Shown here: positions 17,931 through 26,065 of the stretch, piece after piece
Layout: every line of letters begins with the position of its first letter
Position numbering within the stretch: position 1 is the stretch's first letter
Assembly (NCBI RefSeq): GCF_000720765.1
Contig: NZ_JODC01000008.1
Coordinates: forward strand, 496,001 to 560,000
Source of the DNA: Streptomyces sp. NRRL S-646
GTDB lineage: Bacteria; Actinomycetota; Actinomycetes; Streptomycetales; Streptomycetaceae
Length of the DNA: 64,000 nt
Reading direction: 5' to 3'
Notes under the pieces: model-generated
Database searches by the model: none
What the model saw: only the letters and a program-made list of their open reading frames with translations
Told to the model about the DNA's origin: nothing
Translations under genes and position numbers: made by a program

Positions 17931-19100
17931 TCAGCGGCCGGACTCGTCCGGCCGCTCGACTGTGCCGTCCGGCTCCCGCCCGCTGTCCGGCGCGGACGCG
18001 GGCCGCAGCGCCATGGCGGTGTCCTTCAGCCGCTCCAGCCTCCGGGTCAGCTGCTGGAAGGGCGAGCTCTGGGGCGTGGCGGGCGGCTGCGGCCGGGCGG
18101 GAAGGCTGTCGCCGTTCTCGCGGTAGACGGCCAGCGCCTCGTGGGCACGCTCGGCGGCCTCGCGGTACAGATCCCGGGACTTGGTCATGGCCTCGAGCGC
18201 CTCGGCGTACATGGCCGCGAGCCCGCGTGCGTGGGCGAGTTCCTCCTCGAGCGTCCTCAGCTGCCACTCGTCCCGCAGGGCGCTGACGACCTCCTGGGCA
18301 CCGTCCGGCAGCGGAAGCGGCAGTGCGGCGAAACGGGTCACCGCGTCGATGAGTTGCGCGGGCCGTGAGCCGTCGAGGAAGACGGTGCGTACGGAGAATT
18401 CGTCCGCGTCGAAGCCTTCCGGGGCCGGCGTGGTGGGCAGCAGGACGGCGCCGCCGCGCGGAACCTGTACCCCGAACTCGCGCAGGGCCCGGTTGACGAT
18501 GCGCAGCTGGTCAGGTGCGGCACGGTGCTCCAGCACGCGATGGCGCAGGCTCGGCGGCAGCAGCGGGCCGATCGGCAGCCGGCCGCGCTCGTCGGGTGTC
18601 ATCGCCTCGTGCACGACGAGGTTGATGTTCCAGCCTCCGCGCACGGAGTTGCGGAGCAGGCGCCGGATGTCCTTGTCGTCCGCGGGAAGGCGGTTGACCT
18701 CCCGCAGGCGCAGCCCCGTGCCGGGCTGGTGGTCCCAGGACGCGTCCGGCTCGGCGGGCCAGAACATGGTGGCGGGGGACGGCCATCCCTGCTCCCACGG
18801 GCGTTCCGCCTCCGCCGCCAGCACCCACTCCGCGCCAGGTTCGTCATCGCGCGTCAGGGCCAGCCGGGCCCGTACGGTCACTGACTCGGCGACCGTCCAG
18901 CGCGCCTCGAAGACACAGTCCGCACTGCTCGCGGAGGCCTCGGATACAGCCACCTCGAGATGGTCGTCGATGGTCCCCTCTTCCTTGAGCCGGTGCAGGG
19001 TCCGGCGGACGGCATCTTCGGCATCGGGGCCGGTATGGCGGCCGCGGGCCAGCCACAGCGTGGGGGAAGGGGACGGGCGGACGGAGGGCGAAGTACGCAT
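17931..19100 (-). CDS. Unknown protein with C-terminal coiled coil, 389 aa
   Basis: A soluble protein that I cannot place in a family. Residues about 20-270 are mixed alpha/beta with blocks such as LRNSVRGGWNINLVVHEAMTPDE. From about residue 290 to 345 it forms a long charged helix (LEEELAHARGLAAMYAEALEAMTKSRDLYREAAERAHEAL) that looks like a coiled coil, followed by a disordered Pro/Ser tail. ATG 19100 is preferred over a start 40 codons upstream whose residues are Cys/Pro-rich noise. It converges on the repeat-containing membrane protein gene. Confidence 0.72.
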   Translation of the reverse strand: MRTSPSVRPSPSPTLWLARGRHTGPDAEDAVRRTLHRLKEEGTIDDHLEVAVSEASASSADCVFEARWTVAESVTVRARLALTRDDEPGAEWVLAAEAERPWEQGWPSPATMFWPAEPDASWDHQPGTGLRLREVNRLPADDKDIRRLLRNSVRGGWNINLVVHEAMTPDERGRLPIGPLLPPSLRHRVLEHRAAPDQLRIVNRALREFGVQVPRGGAVLLPTTPAPEGFDADEFSVRTVFLDGSRPAQLIDAVTRFAALPLPLPDGAQEVVSALRDEWQLRTLEEELAHARGLAAMYAEALEAMTKSRDLYREAAERAHEALAVYRENGDSLPARPQPPATPQSSPFQQLTRRLERLKDTAMALRPASAPDSGREPDGTVERPDESGR

Positions 19101-19358
19101 GAGTCCATCTGAGGGCGGGGGCACGTGCAGGCACCAGTATTGTCGCCGCGCGTCGGCAGGGTTCGCCGGGGGGTGGTCGCACGGGAGGCGCGCGGCGCAC
19201 TCGGGGTGCGAGGAATCCACTCCAGGACACCCGGATCACCCGTATCCCCGGCGCACCGGGCCCGCGACAATGGCGCCCGCGAACAGGGCCCGCCCACCAT
19301 CCGCTTAGGGGCGGGTCCTGTTCGCGTCCCACCACGCCGTATGACTCGCCCTTGCGCT

Positions 19359-19379
19359 ATATATCGGAAGCCGAGATAT
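19359..19379. promoter_or_regulatory. Imperfect palindrome, likely PadR operator
   Basis: ATATATCGG-aag-CCGAGATAT: 9-bp arms with one mismatch and a 3-bp spacer, ending 9 bp before the padR-like start codon. PadR repressors commonly bind ATAT-containing palindromes in their own promoters, so autoregulation is likely. Confidence 0.65.
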
Positions 19380-19388
19380 CATGGCTGC

Positions 19389-19772
19389 ATGGCATCGAGG
19401 AACATGACTCAGGCGGCGTTCTTCGTCCTCACCGCCCTGGCCGACCAGCCCCGGCACGGCTACGGGATTCTGCGGGAGGTCGAGGAACTCTCCGACGGCG
19501 CCGTGCAGTTGCGCGTCGGCACCTTGTACGGAGTGCTGGACCGGCTCACCGCGGACGGGCTGATCGTCCTGGACCGCGAGGAGGTGCACGAGGGCCGGCT
19601 GCGGCGCTACTACCGCCTGACCGACGAGGGGATGCAGGCCCTCGCCGCGGAGGCGGAGCGCATGGCGGCCGGCGCCAGCGCCGCCAAGTCGCGCATCGCC
19701 GAGGGACGCAAGGCTCCCGGCGCGGTCGCGAAACCGTCCGCAGGCCCCGGACTCGCAGGAGGTGTGGCATGA
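19389..19772 (+). CDS. PadR family transcriptional regulator, 127 aa
   Basis: A winged-helix repressor of the PadR family. The DNA-binding domain is visible as MTQAAFFVLTALADQPRHGYGILREVEELS followed by the recognition region LRVGTLYGVLDRLTADGLI and the wing RRYYRLTDEG. The C-terminal tail is short (subfamily-2 type), ending in an Ala/Gly/Lys-rich extension. ATG 19389 starts just after the palindrome. The stop overlaps the start of the next gene as ATGA, so the two are translationally coupled. Confidence 0.9.
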   Translation: MASRNMTQAAFFVLTALADQPRHGYGILREVEELSDGAVQLRVGTLYGVLDRLTADGLIVLDREEVHEGRLRRYYRLTDEGMQALAAEAERMAAGASAAKSRIAEGRKAPGAVAKPSAGPGLAGGVA

Positions 19773-20770
19773 CGACGCTGCTCGAGACGCGCTACCGCAC
19801 GGTGCTGCGCCTGCTGCCCGCCTACTACCGGCGGGACCGGGAGGAGGAGATGGTCGAGGTGTACCTGTGGGACGTCGACCAGGAGATCCAGGACCAGAGC
19901 AGGCCCACGCTGGGCGAGGTGGCGAGCGTGGCCGCCCTAGCCGTGCGCAGCAGGCTCGCCGCCGGCCGGGCGCCCCGGCCTTACGTCCTGCTCGGGTCGG
20001 CCGTCCGCCACTTCGCCCTGTTCGCCGTGCTGCTGCAGGCCGCCGCCGCGGTCGTCGACCGGGTTCTGGAGCTGACCTGGGCGGCCACGCACGGAGCGCG
20101 CGACTGGGGCATGTTCCTGTCAGGGTTCACCGGCCGCGGCCCGCTCCTGGGTATCGTCGAGGCCGCCGATTGGACGCTGCCGCTGCTGTGGACGGTCGGT
20201 TTCTTCGCCCTGGTGCACGACCGCCGGCGCCTCGGCCAGACGTCGGTGCTGCTCGCCGCGCTGCCCACGCTGTGGCCGTTCGCCGGTCCGCTGGTGAGTG
20301 AACTGGTGCCGTGGGACCCGTGGTTCGCCACGGCCGGAGCGCTCTTCGCGTGGCTGCCGGCGCTCGCCCTGTGTGCGGCCCACCACCGGGACGCCCCCGC
20401 GGCCGCGCTGCCCGGCGGCACACCTGGCCTCGTCTTCGCGGCCAGCAGCGTGGTGATGGGGGCGTCCGAGGTTGTGCTGCCTGCCATGCCCGACGTGGTC
20501 TGGGCGCCGGCCACCTGTTTCGTCGTCGGCGCGCTCGGCTGGCTGCTGCTGCGCCGTCGTTGTACGGATGCGAGCGCGGCCGACGGTGCCGCGCCTCTGG
20601 CCGCGGTGGGCCTGCTGCTCCTGGCGGTGCGGATCGCCATGCTGTACCCGTGGCTCGGCGTTCCCGTTCCCGCCATCTTCATCGGCGGTCTGTTCTGCCA
20701 GGCGGCCGTGCTCACGGTGCTGACCGCGGTGTTGGCCGTCCTGGCCGGGCGCGACTTCGCTGCACGCTGA
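19769..20770 (+). CDS. PadR-partner membrane protein, 333 aa
   Basis: An integral membrane protein with a cytoplasmic N-terminus of about 75 residues (YRTVLRLLPAYYRRDREEEMVEVYLWD) and roughly eight hydrophobic segments after it. The N-terminal 'LLPAxYRxxRxxEMV' motif is typical of membrane proteins encoded right after PadR genes in actinomycetes. The family's biochemical role is unknown; in analogous pairs the regulator responds to membrane or drug stress. The 4-bp ATGA overlap with padR means one transcript. Confidence 0.82.
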   Translation: MTTLLETRYRTVLRLLPAYYRRDREEEMVEVYLWDVDQEIQDQSRPTLGEVASVAALAVRSRLAAGRAPRPYVLLGSAVRHFALFAVLLQAAAAVVDRVLELTWAATHGARDWGMFLSGFTGRGPLLGIVEAADWTLPLLWTVGFFALVHDRRRLGQTSVLLAALPTLWPFAGPLVSELVPWDPWFATAGALFAWLPALALCAAHHRDAPAAALPGGTPGLVFAASSVVMGASEVVLPAMPDVVWAPATCFVVGALGWLLLRRRCTDASAADGAAPLAAVGLLLLAVRIAMLYPWLGVPVPAIFIGGLFCQAAVLTVLTAVLAVLAGRDFAAR

Positions 20771-20815
20771 CTCGATGGGCGGGCGGGCGTGTCCTGCCCG
20801 TCCCGTCCGCCGTCG

Positions 20816-21310
20816 TCAGCCGTGGAACGTGATGTAGCCGTTGCCGTCGGGGTCGTTGCCGCTCTTGGTGTAGGCGTGCGAATCGGCGCCGCCGCCGGAC
20901 GGCTTGTACAGGTAGATCGTGTCCTTGTCGTTGTTCCATATGAAGTTGCAGTTGTTGCGGTAGACGACGTTGTTTCTGTCGGAGTCGGTGCCGTGGCCGC
21001 CGCGGAGCTTCACATAGTCGCCGGGCTGCAGGTAGTGGTTGCGGCTGAAGGTGAACTTGTTGCCGGCCTTGTCCTTCACCACGTAACCCTTGAGGTTCAC
21101 CGTCGTACTGGACGAGTAGTTCTTGATCGTCAGGTATTCCTCGTCCGTGTTCCCGGTGGTGCAGCTGTTGGAGTCGCGGCCCGGAGCGTCGTACTGAACG
21201 CCCTTGATCTTGAGCGCGGACCGGTACTCGGTGGCGTGGGCCGGGACGGCGGCCAGCACGGCGAGCGTGCTCGCGGCGGTGGCTGTGGCGGCGACAAGGC
21301 GTATGCGCAT
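20816..21310 (-). CDS. Secreted lamin-tail-domain protein, 164 aa
   Basis: A Sec-exported protein with a signal peptide (residues 1-27, MRIRLVAATATAAST..., cleavage after AHA). The mature part is a lamin-tail (LTD) beta-sandwich: ALKIKGVQYDAPG, EEYLTIKNYSSSTTVNLKGYVVKDKAG, and the asparagine-rich end NNCNFIWNNDKDTIYLYKP. LTD domains in bacteria are surface or extracellular binding modules. ATG 21310 is favoured over 21334 because the signal peptide starts there properly and a purine-rich site precedes it. Confidence 0.85.
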   Translation of the reverse strand: MRIRLVAATATAASTLAVLAAVPAHATEYRSALKIKGVQYDAPGRDSNSCTTGNTDEEYLTIKNYSSSTTVNLKGYVVKDKAGNKFTFSRNHYLQPGDYVKLRGGHGTDSDRNNVVYRNNCNFIWNNDKDTIYLYKPSGGGADSHAYTKSGNDPDGNGYITFHG

Positions 21311-21422
21311 GGAGATCTTCCCCCTTGTGTGCATGTTTCGTGAAGAATCTGGAGCGTATACAACTGCGTCGATCCGGGTGGCGAGTTGACCGAAATGGTG
21401 CCGTCCGGTTGCCCGTCCGTGC

Positions 21423-22388
21423 TCAGTGCGGGTAGGCGCGCGGGGGCCGCTGGCGCGTCAGCCCGGCGCGGAAGTCTTCGATGACGGAGCTGATCTGGCG
21501 CATGAGCGTGGTGTTCCCGAGCCGGTCCAGGTAGAGGTTGCGGCGGGCGAGGCCGGGTGCGTCCACGCAGAAGTACAGGGACATCAGCGGGTTGATGAAC
21601 AGTTCGCTGTCCTTCGTCCGCTGAGTGAAGCGGACGTCGCCGAAGTCGCCGCGTACGGCTGCCGCCACGGATCCGTTGACGATGCTCGGGTACTCGGGCG
21701 TGCTGCGTTGGGCGTGGGTGACGGCGTCGAGGTAGAGGGCGCCTTCCCGGCTCTCGCGCGGCAGCGAGAACGTGCCCAGGTAGGCGCCGTCCCGGTCCAG
21801 CGCGGCCAGGTTCTCCAGCACCAGGGAGTGGTTGACCCCGTGGTGGGCGTCCACCCCGAACCCCAGGCAGGCGACGAGCCGTTCGGGTATCTCCTCCAGC
21901 GCGTTCACGGCGGCCAGGCTCGCCATGTCCTCCTCCGGTGTGCCAAGCCCGTGCTCGTCGCCCCGCATGAGGATGTCGGTCCCGCCGTCCACCAGCACCA
22001 CGGCATCCACGCCGCCGAGGTGGTCGACGAGCGCGCGATACGCGGCGCGCAGCGGTCGGACCCCGGTCTGCGGGAACGCGTACACCGTGGCCGGCAGGCC
22101 CTGCCCCTCCAGCCACCGGGCGAGCGTGCGCTCCGGGAAGTAGTCACCGCGTGCAGCGGTGTCGGGTCCGATGGCCACGACGTCCGGCTCCAGCCACACG
22201 TCCGCGTCCAACCCGTACAGGTCGGCGAAGGACAGGTTGGCCAGATGGACCTCCTTGCCCGCCGAGCGCAGCGCGAGGGCCAGCGGGAGGCCGGCGTACA
22301 CGTCGAACCCGCCGCCCGCACCGGCGACGAGAACCCGCCGGGCATCGCGGAGACGTGTGAAGAAAGGGGGCTCTGTGAGGGAGAACAC
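21423..22388 (-). CDS. DUF1152 domain protein, 321 aa
   Basis: A soluble alpha/beta protein of the DUF1152 family. It has an N-terminal nucleotide-binding-like loop VLVAGAGGGFDVYAGLPLALAL and the acidic motif VVLVDGGTDILMRGDEHGLGTPEEDM, which probably forms the active site. Length is normal. GTG 22388 is the natural start. Function has not been assigned to the family as far as I know. It precedes, on the same strand, nothing close enough to suggest an operon. Confidence 0.85.
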   Translation of the reverse strand: MFSLTEPPFFTRLRDARRVLVAGAGGGFDVYAGLPLALALRSAGKEVHLANLSFADLYGLDADVWLEPDVVAIGPDTAARGDYFPERTLARWLEGQGLPATVYAFPQTGVRPLRAAYRALVDHLGGVDAVVLVDGGTDILMRGDEHGLGTPEEDMASLAAVNALEEIPERLVACLGFGVDAHHGVNHSLVLENLAALDRDGAYLGTFSLPRESREGALYLDAVTHAQRSTPEYPSIVNGSVAAAVRGDFGDVRFTQRTKDSELFINPLMSLYFCVDAPGLARRNLYLDRLGNTTLMRQISSVIEDFRAGLTRQRPPRAYPH

Positions 22389-22460
22389 CGAGGGACGGTA
22401 ACAGGCTGAGAGGGTGTCAGGCGGGTGCCTTTTTCGGCCTGCGGACGGTGTGCGTCATGC

Positions 22461-23639
22461 TCACGCGTTCCGGGCCGACTTTCCTTCCCGGATGTCGGGC
22501 CCCCACTCCAGCAGACGTATCAGTCCGTCCTCCCCGGGCCGTGCAGGAGGCGTACCGCGAGTTCCGGTGGGAGACGGGGAGTGCGTGCCCCGGGAGATGT
22601 TCCCGCTCACGGTGATGTTGTGTTCGACGCGCGGGCGGCGCAGGTCCTCGTACAGGGTGAGCGCCGTATCGGTGTCCGGTACGTCACGCAGGCACTTCGC
22701 GAGGATCACCGCGTCCTCCAGCGCCATCGACGCGCCCTGACCGGTCGCCGGGGAGGCCGCGTGGGCCGCGTCGCCGATGAGCAGGAGCCGGCCGGAGCGC
22801 CAGGGTGTGCCGGTGGGTATCTCGGTGGCATTGGTGACCATGACCTCGTCGCCGGCGGCCTCGACGATGTCCGCGGCGGGCGTGGCGTCCTTGCGCAGCA
22901 GCGGAACGAGCAGTTCACGCCAGTCGGCGGGCGAGCCGTCCGCGATCTCGTGGGCGGGCAGGGGCTCGCCGGCCACGCGCGCGAACCAGTTCGTCTCCCC
23001 GTCGGGCGAGACGGCGTAGCCGAAGGCGGCCGTGCTGCCGCGGACCATGGTGATGCGCGCCTCCGGCTCGGGCCGGTCCGCGGTGGCGGTGTAGCCGTAG
23101 AAGACCCGCTGGCCGGCGTAGCACGGCTGCGTGTCCGGGCTGATCTGCCGGCGGACCGTTGAGTTCAGGCCGTCGGCGCCGATCAGCAGGTCGCCGGTTG
23201 CGGTGCTGTCGTCGGTGAAGTGCGCGGTGACGCCGTCGGGGCCGTCCTGGACGGAGGCGAGGCGGGCGCCGTGCCGGATGGCGATGCCCCGGCGTGCGGC
23301 CTCCGCCTGCAGGGTCGCGTTGAGGTCGCCGCGGCGCAGGCAGCGGTACTGCAGGAGGGGGTCGGCGGCTTCGCCGAGGGGTACTTGTGCCAGCTCGGCG
23401 CCCTCCGCGTCCAGGACCCGCATCGAGGTCAGCGGGAAGCCGAGCGCCGTGACCGCGGCAGAGGCGTCGATCTGCGCGAGGGCGCGCATGCCGTTGCTCG
23501 CGAGGGTGAGGAACGCGCCCAGGTCCTCGGCCGAGCCGGGATGCGCCTCGTGCACGGTCACCTCGAAGCCTGCCTTACGCAGGGCCAGAGCTGCCGCCGT
23601 GCCGGCTATGCCACCGCCGATGACCAGTACGTGTGCCAC
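22461..23639 (-). CDS. FAD-dependent aromatic-ring monooxygenase, 392 aa
   Basis: A class A flavoprotein monooxygenase of the PHBH/UbiH type. The N-terminal FAD motif is VLVIGGGIAGTAAALALRKAG, the DG-like motif is DLLIGADGLNSTVRRQI, and the third motif LLLIGDAAHAASPATGQGASMALEDA contacts the flavin. GTG 23639 starts exactly at the Rossmann fold (VAHVLVIGG); sequence upstream is not homologous. The substrate is likely an aromatic or polyketide-like compound. It stands alone, with the FNR gene's terminator hairpin upstream. Confidence 0.88.
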   Translation of the reverse strand: MAHVLVIGGGIAGTAAALALRKAGFEVTVHEAHPGSAEDLGAFLTLASNGMRALAQIDASAAVTALGFPLTSMRVLDAEGAELAQVPLGEAADPLLQYRCLRRGDLNATLQAEAARRGIAIRHGARLASVQDGPDGVTAHFTDDSTATGDLLIGADGLNSTVRRQISPDTQPCYAGQRVFYGYTATADRPEPEARITMVRGSTAAFGYAVSPDGETNWFARVAGEPLPAHEIADGSPADWRELLVPLLRKDATPAADIVEAAGDEVMVTNATEIPTGTPWRSGRLLLIGDAAHAASPATGQGASMALEDAVILAKCLRDVPDTDTALTLYEDLRRPRVEHNITVSGNISRGTHSPSPTGTRGTPPARPGEDGLIRLLEWGPDIREGKSARNA

Positions 23640-23796
23640 GCCCCACCCCGCTCGTCTCCGCACGGCCCCCGCGGTCGCACGCACACAGGGAGGAACGCCT
23701 GAGCGGCACCACGGGTTCCTGCGGAGCCGACGATCCGCTCGCGGCTGCATCGACCGCCTGCGGCGGCCTGCGCGGGCAGTGCTGCGGCGGGGAGTC

Positions 23797-23845
23797 GTAC
23801 GCCGGTCGTGCCACGTTCTTGAGGGGCGTGGCACGACCGGCGTAC
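23797..23845. terminator. Strong 19-bp inverted-repeat terminator of the ferredoxin reductase gene
   Basis: Perfect arms GTACGCCGGTCGTGCCACG (23797-23815) and its complement (23827-23845) with an 11-nt loop. On the minus strand it starts 8 bp after the reductase stop. No U-tract, but the stem is long enough to end transcription, and it also insulates the downstream monooxygenase promoter. Confidence 0.75.
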
Positions 23846-23852
23846 ATGCGCG

Positions 23853-25217
23853 TCAGGCGCCGCTCGCTCCGAGCATGTCCTCACGCTCGACGATCTTCAC
23901 GCGCTCACGGCCCTGCGGTTCGCCCAGCGCCTTCTCCGCGGCGTCCAGCTTGTACCAGCCCTCCCAGGTGGTGAAGCGGACGTTCCGCTCGGCGAGGAAC
24001 GCGTCCACCGCCTCGGGCTCGGGTGAACCCGGCGTCTGCAGACGGCCGTTGGCGTGATCGTCCAGCAGGTTGGCCACCGTCTCGTTGGCGTCGCCCTTGG
24101 TGTGGCCGATCAGGCCCACCGGGCCGCGCCGGATCCAGCCGGTGACATACGTCGACTGCAGGTGCTCCCCGGACTCCTGGAGGACCCGTCCGCCCTCGTC
24201 CGGGACGGTGCCGGAGTCGAGGTCCCAGGGCAGCTTGGGGAGCTTGTCCGACAGGTAGCCGACCGCGCGGTAGACCGCGGTGACGTCCCAGTCCTTGAAC
24301 TCGCCGGAGCCCTTGACGTTGCCGGTGCCGTCGAGGGCGGTGCGCTCGGTGCGCAGGCCGACGACCTTGCCGTCCTCGCCGAGGACCTCGGTGGGCGACT
24401 CGAAGAAGTGCAGGAACAGCTTGTGCGGGCGGTCGCCGACATCGCGGATCGCCCAGTTCTCCAGGGTCTTGGCAACCATGTCGGCCTGCTTGTTGCCGCG
24501 CCGGGTCTCGATCGAGCCCGCGTCGTAGTCGATGTCCTCGGGATCGACGATGACCTCGATGTTGGGGGAGTGGTCCAGCTCCCGCAGCTCCATCGGGGAG
24601 AACTTCGCCTGCGCCGGGCCGCGGCGGCCGAACACGTGGACCTCCAGCGCCTTGTTGGCCTTGAGGCCGTCGTAGACGTTCGGCGGTATCTCCGTCGGCA
24701 GCAGCTCGTCCGCCGTCTTGGCGAGGATGCGGGCCACGTCGAGCGCGACGTTTCCGACGCCGAGCACGGCGACCTTCTCCGCCTCCAGCGGCCAGGTGCG
24801 CGGCACGTCCGGGTGGCCGTCGTACCAGGACACGAAGTCGGCGGCACCGTACGAGCCGTCGAGGTCGATCCCGGGTATGCGCAGCTCGCGGTCGGCCGTC
24901 GCGCCCGTGGAGAAGATCACCGCGTCGTAGAAGGCGCGCAGGTCGTCCAGGCTGATGTCGTTCGGGTAGTCGACGTTGCCGAAGAGACGGATCTGCGGCT
25001 TGTCGAGCACCTGGTGCAGGGCCGTGATGATGCCCTTGATACGGGGGTGGTCGGGGGCGACGCCGTAGCGGATCAGGCCGAACGGGGCGGGCATCCGCTC
25101 GAAGAGGTCGATGGACACACCGGGATCGGCGGCCACCTCGGACTTGAGCAGGGCGTCGGCGGCGTAGATCCCGGCGGGGCCGGCTCCGACGATGGCTACC
25201 CGCAGGGGGCGCGGCAT
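23853..25217 (-). CDS. fprA: FprA-type ferredoxin/flavodoxin-NADP+ reductase, 454 aa
   Basis: An adrenodoxin-reductase-like flavoprotein that passes electrons between NADPH and ferredoxin, for example to P450s. The FAD site is VAIVGAGPAGIYAADALLKS; the NADP site is VAVLGVGNVALDVARILAK; family blocks LIRYGVAPDHPRIKGI, VFGRRGPAQAKFSPMELREL and TGWIRRGPVGLIGHTKGDANET are all present. Length is normal. A probable iron-regulator box lies upstream, so expression may rise under iron limitation. The orphan P450 at 33.7 kb is a conceivable client. The gene ends at a strong hairpin. Confidence 0.92.
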   Translation of the reverse strand: MPRPLRVAIVGAGPAGIYAADALLKSEVAADPGVSIDLFERMPAPFGLIRYGVAPDHPRIKGIITALHQVLDKPQIRLFGNVDYPNDISLDDLRAFYDAVIFSTGATADRELRIPGIDLDGSYGAADFVSWYDGHPDVPRTWPLEAEKVAVLGVGNVALDVARILAKTADELLPTEIPPNVYDGLKANKALEVHVFGRRGPAQAKFSPMELRELDHSPNIEVIVDPEDIDYDAGSIETRRGNKQADMVAKTLENWAIRDVGDRPHKLFLHFFESPTEVLGEDGKVVGLRTERTALDGTGNVKGSGEFKDWDVTAVYRAVGYLSDKLPKLPWDLDSGTVPDEGGRVLQESGEHLQSTYVTGWIRRGPVGLIGHTKGDANETVANLLDDHANGRLQTPGSPEPEAVDAFLAERNVRFTTWEGWYKLDAAEKALGEPQGRERVKIVEREDMLGASGA

Positions 25218-25261
25218 GATCAGGTTCCCTTCGAGCGATGACAGGCGACTCGAACGGGAAG

Positions 25262-25283
25262 CCTAAGCTAAGGCAAGCCTAAG
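25262..25283. promoter_or_regulatory. Candidate DmdR/IdeR iron box
   Basis: CCTAAGCTAAGGCAAGCCTAAG, about 45 bp upstream of fprA. Its core CTAAGGCAAGCCTAAG is nearly palindromic and resembles the TTAGGNTNGNCTAA-type operators of iron-dependent DtxR-family repressors in actinomycetes. The exact match to a consensus could not be scored. Confidence 0.6.
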
Positions 25284-25307
25284 TCGGTACGCGGGTCCAC
25301 TCTATGA

Positions 25308-25330
25308 GCTCATAAATCAAATTTATGAGC
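25308..25330. promoter_or_regulatory. Perfect AT-rich palindrome before the ECF sigma gene
   Basis: GCTCATAAAT-caa-ATTTATGAGC has 10-bp perfect arms and a 3-bp spacer, and overlaps a second palindrome ATGAGCTCAT (25304-25313). It is far more AT-rich than its surroundings and looks like an operator for a dimeric repressor. It covers the far-upstream ATG 25325 and so argues for a downstream sigma-factor start. Confidence 0.6.
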
Positions 25331-25420
25331 GGGAACGGGAACTCGAACACGGGCATCGGCCAACAGAAGTCGACCATGCCTGCGACCTCGAGGGAAGTCC
25401 ATGACCCTGAAAGGCGACCA

Positions 25421-26065
25421 GTGACCGCCTTGCCGAGCATCGGAGTTCATCCCGCCCTTGGCCCGCCCGACGACTCCGTCTCCGACGCCTCGGTCATCGA
25501 GCGCTCCTGGGATGAACCCGACACGTTCGCGGTGCTCTTCAACCGCTACGCCGACGACATCCACCGGTACGCGACCAGACGGCTGGGCACCGAGGCGGCC
25601 GACGACCTGATGGCCGAGACCTTCGTGATCGCCTTCCAGCAGCGGCGGCGCTACGACGTGTCGCGGCCGCAGGCACGCCCCTGGCTGTACGGAATCGTCA
25701 CCAACCTCGTCGGCCAGCACCGGCGCGCGGAGGCCCGCCGCCTCAAGGCTCTTTCCCGCGCCGCCACCGCCTCCCCGGCCGAGAGCGAGCCGCTCGCGGA
25801 CCGGGTGGCCGCCAAGGTCAGCGCCGAGAACTCCCGCGGCCAACTGGCCGGCGCGCTCGCGGCGTTGCCCGCCCGCCACCGGGACGTGCTGCTGCTGATC
25901 GCCTGGGGCGACCTCGACTACGCGGAGGCCGCCGAGGCCCTGGGCGTGCCGGTCGGCACCGTGCGCTCACGGCTGCATCGGGCGCGTACCAGGCTGCGCC
26001 AGGCGCTGGGCGGGTCGGATCCCACAGCCCTGCACGAGGAGATGGAGGAGACCGATCGTGGATGA
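25421..26065 (+). CDS. ECF-type RNA polymerase sigma factor, 214 aa
   Basis: A sigma-70 family protein with only regions 2 and 4. Region 2 is FAVLFNRYADDIHRYATRRLGTEAADDLMAETFVIAFQ with the -10-binding helix after it; region 4 is LPARHRDVLLLIAWGDLDYAEAAEALGVPVGTVRSRLHRARTRLR, including the helix-turn-helix for the -35 element. GTG 25421 is chosen because AAAGG lies six bases upstream; ATG 25325 would place the start inside an operator. The next gene overlaps it by 8 bp and probably encodes its partner. Confidence 0.88.
   Translation: MTALPSIGVHPALGPPDDSVSDASVIERSWDEPDTFAVLFNRYADDIHRYATRRLGTEAADDLMAETFVIAFQQRRRYDVSRPQARPWLYGIVTNLVGQHRRAEARRLKALSRAATASPAESEPLADRVAAKVSAENSRGQLAGALAALPARHRDVLLLIAWGDLDYAEAAEALGVPVGTVRSRLHRARTRLRQALGGSDPTALHEEMEETDRG

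Noticed and set aside
25325..25420. ATG 25325 as start of the ECF sigma factor
   Set aside because: It lies inside a perfect palindrome, has no ribosome-binding site, and adds 32 residues not typical of the family; GTG 25421 has AAAGG six bases upstream.
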